Notes: generated by a model from the letters alone, not told the origin. 64,000 bases of DNA from Ptychodera flava (GCF_041260155.1 NC_091934.1:42782898-42846897); one strand, 5' to 3'; shown: positions 47,200-61,648, counted from the stretch's first letter. Made by a program: numbers and translations.

Positions 47200-47693
47200 T
47201 TGATTGATCATGAAAAAAAACGAATACTTAATTATTTTACTGATACTTTATTGATTGACTTGATGCATTATCAGTTGATTTGAATCTTTATTCTTTGACT
47301 TGGCTACGTTATTGGTTGATTTGATACGTCATTGTTCACTTGGCTACATTATGGGTTGATTGATACGCCATCGAACTATCTATCTGTCCGTCGATAGATC
47401 TATCTATCCATCTATCCATCGATCAACACACACACACTCACACACACATATATATACATAAATCGTTCTATCATTCTATCGATCGATCAATTAATTAATG
47501 CATTCATTCAATCGATAGAACGATCGATCGATTGATCGGTCGATGCATCGATCGATCGATTGATCAATGGATCGATCGATTGATCGGTCGAGGATAGATC
47601 TATCTCCATGAATCTATTCCCTTGAATCACTTGATCCAATACGTCATCAGTTGATATGGTGCTTTATTGGTAAATTTGTTGATACGTTATCGG
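47200..47693. repeat. degenerate TTGATACGTTATCGG minisatellite with CGAT microsatellite
   Basis: Words like GTTATCGGTTGATTTGATAC recur at roughly 25-30 bp. Between 47380 and 47600 lie CTAT, CACA and CGAT/ATCGATCG runs. The same minisatellite resumes at 51067, so a 3.4-kb element splits it. Confidence 0.7.
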
Positions 47694-48063
47694 TTAGGCC
47701 AGAAAGAAAATAATAAAATGTTCGTCGGAATCGCCGATTCTACTTTGCCCGATTTGGAAATTTTTTGATTTCGGCAAATCCATACTTCTGCATATTGCAA
47801 ATACTTTAGTACCTCCGCTGGCGGCGCCCTACACTTCGTCGGTTTTCTGTGGGATTCTGAGTTAGACTTTCGACGTGTCTGCACCCTTGGGTCTGCACTG
47901 AGCTCTGTCAATACATTGTTAGGACGTCTGAATTTTGCAAATCACGACGCAATTTTGGTCAATTTTTGGCTGAAATTTCCCCGTTTTGGCAAGTTTAGTA
48001 TACCATAACTATTAATTTTATCGCCAGCAAAAAAAATCACTCTCAGCTCCTCAAACTAAGTGC

Positions 48064-48503
48064 GTTTCACCTAGGTACCGCAACTCAGCGTATGAGACGG
48101 ACACATTTCACCTACAACACAAACGATAAGCTTGGGTATCACGACACATTTGAAAGTCACCGACTCATTGATTAATTACAGTAAACCAGCATGGAGCAGC
48201 CGCTCTGTCTAGACTGAGAGATACACTTGATCTACAATGTGTGGCTTTTTAGTTAGTTTCTGTTGAGAAAACCTTCCTCTTGAACTTTTAGGTAAAAGTG
48301 TAAAAGAAACAGTTACATTGTAGATCAAGTCTAGTCAACTGTTTATCTCTCAGTCTAGACAGCGGCTGCCCCATGCTGGTTTACTGTAATTAATCGACGA
48401 GTCGGTGGCTTTGAAATGTGTCCGTGATACCCAAGCTTATCGTGTGTTTTGTACGTGGATTGTGTCCGTCTCATACGCTGAGTTGCGGTACCTAGGTGAA
48501 ACG
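48064..48503. mobile_element. 440-bp foldback nested in the Harbinger-like element
   Basis: CGTTTCACCTAGGTACCGCA at the left is exactly inverted at the right end, and arms of about 190 bp pair with modest divergence (both hold ATTAATTACAGTAAACCAGC or its near complement). No coding sequence. Confidence 0.75.
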
Positions 48504-48516
48504 GGTATCTGCTAAG

Positions 48517-48565
48517 TGCGGGCTGCGGGTTGCGGGCTGCAGGTTGCGGGTTGCGGGCTGCGGGT
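48517..48565. repeat. GCGGGTTGCGGGCT minisatellite
   Basis: Seven-base units GCGGGTT/GCGGGCT/GCAGGTT in tandem. An inverted short copy is at 50967-50995, inside the opposite end of the same element. Confidence 0.8.
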
Positions 48566-49940
48566 TTTTAGAATTATGGCTAGATTTCTAATATATGTAA
48601 TATGGCATTTAGTATATAAGAAATAAACCTTTAGAAGGTGTCTATTATCAATAATCATGATCAGGTCTATCGTACAGTATCCCTTTTCCTGCCAAGTCCA
48701 TATTTCAACATCAGGTCAAGATGGTTAAAATTAATGAAACACAACATATTCCATATTGTGTATTTTAACATAATACTGTACATTTGAAGGCTGTTGAAAA
48801 CATATATGCTGTAAAATTGATTTTTTTGGACTAAAGATGCTATAACAGACCAAACCAAGTGGGTGAAAATACGTCATGTTTCTGAAAAAAAAATCAAAAT
48901 CTGCTTAACTAAAAGCGGCGATTCCGAGGACCAATTTATTTGTTCCGAGCTGCCTGGCCATTACAAATAATTTGGGATCTGAAATCACTTTTCTTTCTGC
49001 CATGGATGTGAGTGAGAAATAATACCAGACTGACAAAAAAAAATTCGCGCCTCGGAAATGTCGCCACTTATCGCGGAATGAAAATTGTTACATTTCTAGT
49101 ATCAGGCCATAGGAAGTAAATTCTTTGTAATGCATCTATTCACAATTCGGTTCTAGGGCAACACATACAGAAAATTAAACAATGCCTACTTAAATGCAAT
49201 GTGTAAGGAAAGATTTGACTTCAAAAAGCGTAGAAGTGTTGTGTATTTAAATGCCGTGTATTTTTCATGAAATCTTTAAAAAGAAAAAGACGTACGACAA
49301 TGGACTTAGCTTACTTTGCCGTTTCGGTTCAACCGAGGTCACGACCACAGAGAACGACATTCCGCTAACATTTTACGCGAGAATTTCAGCGGGAAAAACA
49401 CGTCGGTGCGTTGACTTATTTTCAGGAATCGATCTAATAGGAATATTTTTGGATGAGTTTGTGTTCTGCAGCTCTCAATAATTGTGTATCTCTTAATATC
49501 ATGAACATATTCTATGACTTGCACTGCAGCATGATAGTCGCTCCATATGCATTTGATCCAGCGTGCACGACTATGAAAAGTTTCCTAGGACTATTATCCT
49601 GTTCACCACAATAAAATAATTTTAAACGGCATTGAAACGATTCTGAAAATTGTGCTTTTATCGGCGGTTGAACTAATCTGAAGTGTGAGAAGGGCATGGC
49701 ATTCTATGAAAAAGTACAAATTATTAGGCGTGTCGAGTTTCAACGAACTGAAGTTCATCGCCCAGTTCATCTGTGCTGTCAACGATCCGAAACTTACTTT
49801 TAAACTATCCATCCTAATCATACATAAAAAGTTAATATAGCGAGTTGTTGTGAAATCTGTCTTGTGTTCATATTATAACTCATCCGTGTTCAGTCATATC
49901 ATTTCGAAAGCTTCGATCTGCAGTGCGCTTAGTCTGGCAG

Positions 49941-50014
49941 AGACCCTGCGATTCGCGTTCTCCCCTGTTGGAACACGCGCGCCCTTCAGAGACGCGACGC
50001 GAATCCCAGGGTCT
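49941..50014. repeat. foldback, 18-bp arms
   Basis: AGACCCTGCGATTCGCGT and its near-exact reverse complement (one mismatch) enclose 38 nt. Confidence 0.65.
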
Positions 50015-50070
50015 GGACGTTCTTGCAAGCGACCGGTCGGATTTCTGCCTGATCCGGGTACTTTATTAAT

Positions 50071-50187
50071 CTTTACGGCCCTGATACGGGTTTTGCGGAC
50101 CGAGGTTGTACGGCGGAAGGGCCCGAGCGTGCGAGGCCCGTACGCCGTACGACCGAGGTCCGCAAAATCCGTATCAGGGCCGTAAAG
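50071..50187. repeat. foldback, 45-bp arms
   Basis: CTTTACGGCCCTGATACGG at 50071 is inverted at the right end (50143-50187), with a few mismatches around the CCGAGG core. The centre is GC-rich. Confidence 0.75.
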
Positions 50188-50655
50188 GTTTTATCATATA
50201 CCTTATTATTACTGAATATCCATGAAAATTATATATTTTTTTCGCAGACGACAATTTTTGAATCTCGCGCTGATTTGTTTACAAGTTGGGAAGTGTACAA
50301 ATAGCAACGCGCATAGCAACCACACTGAAAGTAGTTCAGAACTGCGCGTGAATGTCCATATTTAGACAAAGTGTGCCGGTCCGTGATACGGCAACTTATT
50401 ACACACCTGTAAGAGCGCCTTTTCCCATAGGTTTACATGGGTACGTGAATCTAGGTATATGATAAGAACTCTACACACCCGTTAATCAAAACAAAATGAC
50501 AAGTAGCATAGCCAAATAAAATGAAAAATGAAAAATAAAAACATACCACGTATATAGGTCTACCGGCTACTAGTATATATTCTCTCCGCCCAGTTAGATA
50601 GGTGTTTCTTTTGAGGTCACTACCCTTATGAATATTCATACCCTTGCAAAAACGG

Positions 50656-50754
50656 ACAGTCGCTGTGTCTGGCAGCGCGTGCTCACAGCTGCATAGCGTA
50701 GTCTTCGAATGCAGGCCCATCGTGGGCGCGCACAAAACAAGGCACAGCGACTGT
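50656..50754. repeat. foldback, 12-bp arms
   Basis: ACAGTCGCTGTG at 50656-50667 is exactly inverted at 50743-50754, in a CpG-rich segment. Confidence 0.5.
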
Positions 50755-51066
50755 GGAGAGTCTACAGTGCGCTGTGCAACGGCGAATGTTGGATGGGAAA
50801 TGGACTATTCTGACGTTGGTGGCGCTTTACCAGATGTAAGCTGAAATAACGGCATTATTCAAGAAGTTCACGGCTTTTATTCCATAAACAAATACATCTA
50901 GATACTCTTTTAGCATTCATTCTAACTACTAGCGAAAATGATACCGAAAATCACGCATTTTTTTATGCCCGCAACCCGCAGCCCGCAACCCGCAAAATAG
51001 CGCATCCGGTGAAACGCACTGTAAGTCCAAAAATTCCGATGAACAAGATTATTTCCTCTGGCCTTA

Positions 51067-51190
51067 CGAAAAATTACTACGTTATCGGTTCGTTACTACC
51101 TTAGCGGTTGATTTGATCCGTTATCAGTAAATTTTCACTACGTTATCGGGCTTGATACGTTAGTTGCTGCGTTATCGGTTGCCATGTGCC
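51067..51190. repeat. right remainder of the split minisatellite
   Basis: CTACGTTATCGGTTCGTTAC and GCGGTTGATTTGATCCGTTA continue the array that was interrupted at 47693. Confidence 0.75.
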
Positions 51191-51289
51191 TGCTAAAAAG
51201 CGCACCATTTCCCCCGTACATCAAATAAGACCGGTTTTTCAACACACATTAAGCATTGCCAAAAGCCCCAGGAAAATTCTCAAAACAGG

Positions 51290-51740
51290 TACAAGTTGTG
51301 CTCTACATTACAGATGCCCCTTTCTCCGGCACTCACATTCGCAAACTTAACTTTCACAAGCCAGGTGCCCTCAATTAGCACTCAAGGTGACACGTGACAT
51401 TCTTCTAACATTGTTCACTGGCCAGGTGCTCACAGCCGTACCCCAGTACTTACCTGCAAATTACCACGGCCGGGTGCCCTCAAATGGCACTCGCGGCAAC
51501 ACTTTCTATTCAATATATCACTTGGTAGGTGCCCAATCGGCAATGCTGTACCTACGAATCGATACTTACCTGAGAAAGTCAAAAACCGACTGCCCTCAAA
51601 TTGCACTCGCAGCGACACTTTCTGTTCAAAATATGACTTCCAGGTGCCAAATCGGCACACTACCGTACATCAAAACTTACCTACGAACGTCAAAAGCCCG
51701 GATACCCTCATATTGGCACTCGTAGCATCCCTCCACAGAC
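51290..51740. repeat. about 112-bp tandem repeat, four copies
   Basis: CCCTCAAATGGCACTCG-like words occur at 51369, 51476, 51592 and 51704. Units also share CCAGGTGCC and ACTTACCT words. Confidence 0.75.
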
Positions 51741-51784
51741 ATCATTATTACCATGTGCCCACCACCAGCACTCGGGGCCACAGT

Positions 51785-51855
51785 TACGTGTGGTTCGTTA
51801 CATAGCGGCCGCATAGAATAATGCATACCACTCGCTATGTATCGAACCACACGTA
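51785..51855. repeat. foldback, 23-bp arms
   Basis: TACGTGTGGTTCGTTACATA(GCG) is inverted at 51833-51855 with one mismatch. Confidence 0.8.
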
Positions 51856-51859
51856 GCCG

Positions 51860-52919
51860 TGCTAGGGGCCGCCTCCACAAAAGACTAGTTCACAAAAAAT
51901 GCTTGCTCTACGTCGGCACTGGGTACCAAATAAATCCAAGCAACAACATAGCCCACAAAGAATCTACATGTAGATAGCCATAGCTGTGCATTGGCGGTGG
52001 CAGTGGTCGTTTGGTCATCCCGCGCAGTGCCAGTGGCAGCCATGCCATCATGCTGAACGCCCTACTCAACAGGTGGTTGTGGAACAGCGGTCGCAGGGGC
52101 TTTCGGAGCATTGATATCAGTCATAGCTGCATTCATAGTAGCTGTGGGTCCATAGCTGTGGTGTTTATGGCTTCTACGTCTCCACCAAAGCTATGGGAAG
52201 TTCCCTAGACAAACGTCCAAGTCAGCTTTGGTCAAGAACTAAAACGGACGCAGGCCAATGCAGAACCGGACAAGAACTCTACACTTGATATTCATGGGAA
52301 AAGTTTGAGACCGATTATTTTCACGATGTCGAATTTTACAGTCCAATAACTACGTAAAACTGTAAGAACCTTAAGTAAAACGTTGTATTTGCGCAGATGT
52401 CATTTACTCGAAACGATAATAAATTTGATAAGTGTTAAAAATTTATTTTGATGTTCGCTGTCGCTTATGCCCACCCCATGATAAACCAGGTACCCCCTTA
52501 AACCGAAGCAGAACCATTACAGAAATTAGGTCATGAAGTACGTTGCCAAAACTTTCGGCCATCATTGACTGTATAATGGGTATTTCAAGTATATTTTCAT
52601 TAGGTCAAAAGTTGTATATTTGACAAACCGTTGTCCGCAAAGCCAGGAATATGACGTTAAACTTATCAAATACTCATTTTCATTCAAGGTAACACATTAC
52701 TAGGTCCATGGGAGATTTGTGATTTATAAATTTAAGTAGGATCATCCTGAACCACTGTAGAAAACGATAAAATATAAATGTTGGGGGAAATATGATTAGC
52801 TCTGAATGATGCACCTGTCCCGATTACTCCTTTCTTGTACCAAATCTATGGTTACGGGAAAGCATTCCCGCAATATCTGGGTCTTTACTGTCCTGCGAGT
52901 GATACTCACCAATAAACAT
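51860..52919. other. no gene recognised
   Basis: Unique sequence. Open frames near 51908-52208 are unsupported. Confidence 0.4.
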
Positions 52920-53056
52920 CCAATTAGATCCTTTGTTCGCAACAGACTGTCTATAGAATCACACCACTCATTTGCTATGATGTAGCGGGTGAGATTGTCA
53001 TCCTCGATGGTGACAAAGGCGGTTATCGGTGATAACAGAGACGCTGTCATTGCCAT
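52920..53056 (-). CDS. possible first coding exon, unknown protein
   Basis: From a GCCATGGCA start, 45 codons read MAMTASLLSPITAFVTIEDD, NLTRYIIANEWCDSIDSLLR, TKDLIG and onward to a good GTGAGT donor (phase 2). The composition is protein-like. I found no downstream exon on the minus strand and no family match, so this stays tentative. Confidence 0.3.
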
Positions 53057-53403
53057 GGCAATAATTTCACTTCAAGTGTCACCAAACAGCTACGATAGTT
53101 CGAGTCGGTATAGTTTCGCTGTCAAACTGTAATGCTCGACACTTGCAATAACCATTGACAGTAGTTTCTCTACTGTCTATGCAATAACTGAAATGTTTAA
53201 TGTGTGTTCAAATTACAGAGAAGTCGGACATAGTCAGGCTTTTTTCTTTTGCATTTACATTTCAGGCCATCTGGTGAGAAATACTATACTTTACCGTTTT
53301 GAAATTGTAAAGCCTGAGCTCTGCAATTCATGATTGACAAATGTTCATCTGATTTGCATGATAATTCCTGGACCAATGAGAAGCAAGAACATCGTTACAC
53401 TGA

Positions 53404-54184
53404 CAGCACGCCAACTGGCATCAAGTCCGAAGTTCTGTGGACTTCAAAGATATCGCTCACATTGAGAATATTGAATATTCCTTTGCCAAACTCACCCTGC
53501 GCGGCGCCAACATCATCCTTCCAGTATTCGTTGACGAAGAATCGCCTGATTACGATGTCAGTTGTGACAACAAGGTCGCAGTGCGCGCTGAGTTGTGAAT
53601 GCCATTCCACTGTCGCCATTCCGGGGTTAGAAATCCCTAAAATAGGCGCACATCAAGTGTACTGCTCGGTCACCGATCTCGATCCTAAGTACACAATGAG
53701 AACACCACCAGCAAGTTGGATATCACTGTTCCGCGGAGGAGTCGTGGGCCAAGATGGTTATATTTCTTATTACTGTGTCAGAGTGAGCGACTTAGCGGAC
53801 GTGGCCGGCTTGCAAGTGTACTGCACCATAAAACGACGTGACTCCAAGGGCCAATTCTGTTGCCCGTTCCCAAAGTGTCGCTTCGTTACAAGGGGCACTG
53901 AATGCATTATGAAGACCCACTGCAAGCGTACTCACATGTCGCCGTTCTTCTGTAGAGAGTGCGGCGATGTCTTTGACAGTCTCCGGGGAGTTGAACGACA
54001 CCGCCGACGAAAACAGCACACGACTTCCGACCTGGGACCGACGACGACGAACAGCATAGCTTCAGCGGGGGAAACAGGTCGCGCCAATGAACTTGAAACT
54101 ATGTCGAAGTTCCGTTACGCTGCAGTTGTACACTTCATAAGAAGATTTTCTAAATTGGTGGAAATCATCGACAAAAGACTTTAG
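53404..54184 (+). pseudogene. uncharacterised two-finger C2H2 protein with an apparent frameshift
   Basis: The first 64 codons (53404-53595) read naturally in one frame: QHANWHQVRSSVDFKDIAHI, SFAKLTLRGANIILPVFVDE, ESPDYDVSCDNKVAVRAEL, then TGA. Around 53590 the sense moves to the frame that ends at 54184: CECHSTVAIPGLEIPKIGAH, GQDGYISYYCVRVSDLADVA, then two C2H2 fingers, CPFPKC-x13-HCKRTH and CREC-x12-HRRRKQH. After the fingers come a Ser/Thr linker and a short basic helix. A longer frame from 53330 is open but its N-terminal third is an out-of-frame shadow. One base explains the shift, so it is either a recent pseudogene or an assembly error. AATAAA signals at 54366 and 54410 suggest a real transcription unit. 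Function unknown; nucleic-acid binding is inferred. Confidence 0.5.
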
Positions 54185-54365
54185 CACTTAGCTAATCGCA
54201 TTCCTTTCTTCTCAAAGTTGTTCTATATGTTCTGATATTCGTTTCAACTTGCGGTTCATCTATGATGAACGAAGGTTTCTTTCATCTATACAGATGCATG
54301 TGATATGGAACTTTGGGGAATTGTTGCGAGTTATTGTGGCAATTTACGGAAGTAGTGCAATTGAA

Positions 54366-54415
54366 AATAAATGAATGCTGCACTTGTTGTTCGACATATT
54401 AAGTAGAGCAATAAA
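54366..54415 (+). terminator. two poly(A) signals after the zinc-finger frame
   Basis: AATAAA at 54366-54371 and at 54410-54415, about 180 and 225 bases after the stop codon. Confidence 0.45.
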
Positions 54416-56319
54416 CTTGCACAATGATATTGTTACAAGATAAATTATCGAACAAAACGTTATTACTTTTCTTTATACGCTACATAGAGTATTCTTAGAC
54501 TAGTATATTATATTTAAGGTCTTACTTGAGTTGCATTACTTGTAGCAGGGACAAACCTGAAATGTGAGGTCACCATTTTGGAAATTTTACCTAAATGCAA
54601 CAGTGAGATGCTCAGGAACGCAGCCATGCTGCTCAAAAACTTACCACGTACAATCCGCAAAAAACCGTGTTATATAGAGTAGATCAGTGAAGCTACCCTT
54701 ATGGTCAAAATGTAATCTTGCAACCGTCCCAGATTGCATTCTTTATTAAACTGTTATAATTCAAAGTATAGTGTTCGTGTTTCTATACCTGGTCATTATG
54801 CTGACACCATCAAAGGTCACTGAAAGCAAGTAAAATTAAAGTTTCGAAAACCCTTGACAATCATACTTAATAACAAGAAAAAACCGAAACACGTTACCCT
54901 TAGTAGGAAACGATGAATCTGGGTAGTGCACCGACAGAGGGCGCAACCACTTCTACAAAAATAAAGCTCTGTGTTTGCTGATAAGTATAGAACACGGTCC
55001 GTTGTGGAGGGACCGTGTATAGAAGAATCGATCAGAGTACCCTAACTTTACGGTAATGAAATTCAAAGCTAATTTCCTAACACTTGCATAGCAAAGTTTT
55101 GTCCAAGCATGGCACCACTGTTAAGATATAGCTCAGCAAGATAAACTTTTCAGTCCTTCAAATCATCTGTGCTCGGTTTTTGATAGACTTCATTATAACC
55201 CAAATCTGTCGCAGCTTTCAAGGGAAGAATGGACGATATGTTAATACGTTCTGTAAAAAAAGAACAGACCTTTTCTATTTTGGGATAAGCAGATATCATT
55301 AAGTGTTGCCTTGTTTCGCCGTGTGTGAAGCCAGACTATTAAAAAACAAACCAACTTTCTTCATTCATTCTTGATCATATAAAGCATGCAATGATAACTA
55401 CGAACAGTTCTCGTTTCTTCGGGAAAATCTCGAAAGTCAACATTGGGTTTGAATAGCAATTGACAAAGAAAATGCTCCATTAACATGTTCTACTATAAAT
55501 AATTTCAGGAGTAATTTCAGATAACATTTCCTTGGTAACACTTTCCCCTACCAATATGCATATCACACCAACAGTCCCCTGTGCAATTTTGCATTCATCG
55601 GATGGATTATTTGGTTAGCTTAGCCTGTTAACTGCAACGTATGTGTGCTTGAATGTACCGCCGTAGTTTAGAAGATTGACAGAGAATGCCTGCTTTAGTT
55701 CCGAAAATTAAATATTCACTCAGAACGTTTATTTAACAATTCGCATTTATCAACATTGATAATTTCAAACGTCATTGTAGATTGCAACGTTTTCATGAAA
55801 TAAAACTGATGAATATATGTGCTTTATCGTTTTCAAACTGAGGAACTAGTTTGAGACCACCTGAACAACACCCTGACGCCAACACAAAGTAGTGAGACCT
55901 TAAAACTAGGAAGGTAGTCTAAGATCAAATATTGTATAAGTTATAAGAATATCGAGCAGCACCTAATACTGGACCGAATGTTGTCCACTTCCAACTTAAT
56001 TTATTATTCGACATTTCGTGGGCTCAGACCTACGTCATCAGAGTAAAAACTTAAATGAACGGAACAGATCGTGAAAGTTGTTTAAAAACTGAGAAAAAAG
56101 TGAGCCTGGAAACATCTTGGAAAAATAGAACCATCACTACATAAATGACCGACTCAACAACATGCAGTCAAAGATGAAGGAAAAAAAATACACTCATAAT
56201 GAATAAAAAGGTTTGTAAGTGTGTGTATGTACATATGTGTGCGTGTATTTGACATATGTAGTAAAGGGGGGAGCAATGCACCAAAATACCCCCTCCCCAA
56301 AAAGAAACGCTCAAGAACA
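54416..56319. other. no gene recognised
   Basis: AT-rich unique sequence with one micro-palindrome (54992-55018) and short TG/TATG runs at 56221-56260. Confidence 0.45.
54992..55018. mobile_element. micro-palindrome with 7-bp flanking repeat
   Basis: ACACGGTCC and GGACCGTGT enclose 9 nt. GTATAGA lies at 54985-54991 and again at 55017-55023, overlapping the right arm by two bases. Its GGTCC/GAGGGACC words resemble the palindrome at 4673. Confidence 0.5.
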
Positions 56320-56325
56320 TTTATT
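56320..56325 (-). terminator. poly(A) signal for the minus-strand membrane protein gene
   Basis: TTTATT on the plus strand (AATAAA on the minus strand), about 70 bases after the stop codon. Confidence 0.45.
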
Positions 56326-56392
56326 GTAATAATATCATTATATATGTGTGTGTGCGTTTGTGCCTGTACATATATGACTTATAGCATGCCCT

Positions 56393-57217
56393 TTATACAA
56401 AATAAACTTCTATATTCCGTTTTTTCTGTTCACAAAAAATCTTTTCAGACATCATGTATGCCATGTATAATGTTGCTATGACAATAATTCCGACGATGGT
56501 AGCCGATTCAATCTTCATTGAAATTGCGTGGTTGTGTTTATCATGAACCGATGTCACCGTCTCCTCCTGACCCGGGCGAGTGCTGAAGTTAATGCAACGT
56601 TGCCTGCTCACTTGTTTTGGGGGACCTGACACAAACACTGTGGCACAGACAATGAAGCGGGAGTCTGGGTGTAGGTTACCCAGGGGGTGTTTAATTGTCA
56701 CGTGATCTCCGATCGAGTGCGCATGAGGCAGTTCAAGTCTGGTGGCGTCTTTGATCACATTCGTACTTCCGGCGACGTGATATTTAAACAGTATATATAG
56801 AAAACTGTGTCCTGGTATTTTATTGTTTGCAACAACTGAAACCACCAAAGTAGCACTCTCACTTGTGACTTCATTTTCTTCGATCGTCATAATCGGTCCG
56901 TCCAACGCCGTTTCGGTACTTGCCCAATCAATGAGATAGTTCACGAGATATCCCTCATAGTCGGTAGTTGGAAGCACAACTTTAGGGTGCACATGTGTTA
57001 TAGCGTCCATGATGTCATCGCGACCTGTCTGTGACACTTGAGTTTCATCAGTCAAATAAGCAGCGTCAGTATTGTATCTGCAGTGGACAAGCATTTTACC
57101 CTTGTCAGTTGTCTTGCATTCACACGTCTCTGGACATGACGGTAAACTTGAAACTCCAATTAGTGAGACAGAAAACAAGTGAAGGAATGTTACGACCGGA
57201 ATGAATGGTATTTTCAT
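56393..57217 (-). CDS. single-pass membrane protein: LRRNT-type cap, FN3 domain, no leucine-rich repeats
   Basis: 274 aa. Residues 1-24 are a signal peptide (VVTFLHLFSVSLIGVSS). CPETCECK...HC (Cys 28, 32, 34, 46) has the spacing of an LRR N-terminal cap. No LRR unit follows; instead a 55-residue linker leads to an FN3-like domain at about 105-214. Its end, FIVCATVFVSGPPKQ...RCINFST, has the two Cys and the C-x-N/S-F-x-T closure typical of FN3 domains in LRR-FN3 neuronal adhesion proteins. Residues about 237-257 (ATIVGIIVIATLYMAYMM) are the membrane span, with a short basic cytoplasmic tail. Type I topology is inferred. A TTTCTTACAG acceptor at 57230 just upstream implies a non-coding 5' exon, and the whole protein lies in one exon. 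Ligand and function unknown. Confidence 0.75.
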   Translation of the reverse strand: MKIPFIPVVTFLHLFSVSLIGVSSLPSCPETCECKTTDKGKMLVHCRYNTDAAYLTDETQVSQTGRDDIMDAITHVHPKVVLPTTDYEGYLVNYLIDWASTETALDGPIMTIEENEVTSESATLVVSVVANNKIPGHSFLYILFKYHVAGSTNVIKDATRLELPHAHSIGDHVTIKHPLGNLHPDSRFIVCATVFVSGPPKQVSRQRCINFSTRPGQEETVTSVHDKHNHAISMKIESATIVGIIVIATLYMAYMMSEKIFCEQKKRNIEVYFV

Positions 57218-58467
57218 TTCATCTGGAATCTGTAAGAAATTATAAAAAAGTTCATAGATAATTGATTATATGTCGATATAGTTGGTACTCATGCAGAATG
57301 AACTATCAAAATGTAAAAATGACAAAAATTCAAAATACATGGAATATAAGCTTTGTAAATTGTATAGTCGGTGCCTCTGTTGCTGGACCATTTGAAATCT
57401 ACAACGGGAAGAAAATAAGCGTTTCGTAGGATGTAGAACAAATGATATAACACGACTAAAGTAACTTGAATACCATTTATTTAAGCAATAAAACGAGATG
57501 TTGACCAACTCTCGACGTACAGTGCACGAGTTCTAGCAAGTGCATAAACATGGAGTGAACTGGTAAAGCCCGATTGCTTTAGCCATTGCTTAGTTGGTTT
57601 TATTGCTAATATATGCTATACCTATTGCTGAATTCGTTTACTACTACTATATGCATTCATGCTATAGATCTATATTCTGGCGTGAAATTTCTCGAACTGA
57701 GAGCTCGCTCGTCTTCAAACCATATCGCGCTTATACCACTGTCTTTTCACGTCTCGACCGATCAGATCGCTGTATTTGCGACATCAATATACTGGTATGA
57801 TACAATAACCGATTATCAATGGATAGGCTACAACCTTAAACGAGCCCTTACGCTAAATTAACTTAGAACATCCTCCAATAAAATAAAAACCATTGTTGTA
57901 TGTTCGACAATGGCCAAAAAGTGTCAGTTGGTTAGTACAGGTTTATGTAATGCCTTCCTACTTGACTGTGATAGTGCAATGTATTCTGTAGGTGAAACCC
58001 AATACAATTACTAATGGGGCTTCTGCTGGGAGTGCACTAGTTTTGTCATTATTAACTTGGTTTCCCAGTTAATGTATCGCGACAAAACAAGATAATCTGT
58101 AAGTTGAAACGAACCCTCAACATTGATAGCTCAGTAATGTAGTGTAAACGTTGGCGGGTCTGTATATCTGTTTAGGCGCATTCTACCTAATCAAACGAGT
58201 AATGGATTGGATACAATGTAGGGAATATGACCGGATAAGTGCGATGAACCTTAAATGAGAAATCCAATTGGCTTTCCATGGCATAGCGAGTGATATTTTG
58301 AATTGAAATTCCCGAGGTTAACTCGGTAAATTTGTTGGGCAGGTGTTAAGTATACATTAATTAATCTGTCTATCTCCCGTCCCTCGACTCAGTGTCAGTC
58401 GAAATCATAGGACGATAGCTTGATGTTCAGGGTTTTAATTGCATGGTCGTAAGGATGAAATATTAAG
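57218..58467. other. upstream intron of the membrane protein gene, nothing else recognised
   Basis: AT-rich. Short frames at 57594-57861 have no motif. A leader exon may lie here, but I cannot place it. Confidence 0.4.

Positions 58468-61648
<3,181 letters not shown>

Larger units (their letters stand above)
47697..51063. mobile_element. PIF/Harbinger-like element, 3.4 kb, inserted in a minisatellite
   Basis: Left end GGCCAGAAAGAAAATAATAA, right end the inverted GGCCAGAGGAAATAAT; both continue into TGTTCATCGGAAT-like sequence, giving TIRs of about 40 bp. TTA flanks both sides (47694-47696, 51064-51066). The flanking minisatellite is continuous once the element is removed. No transposase frame. 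Several foldbacks and an inner inverted pair are nested inside. Confidence 0.75.
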
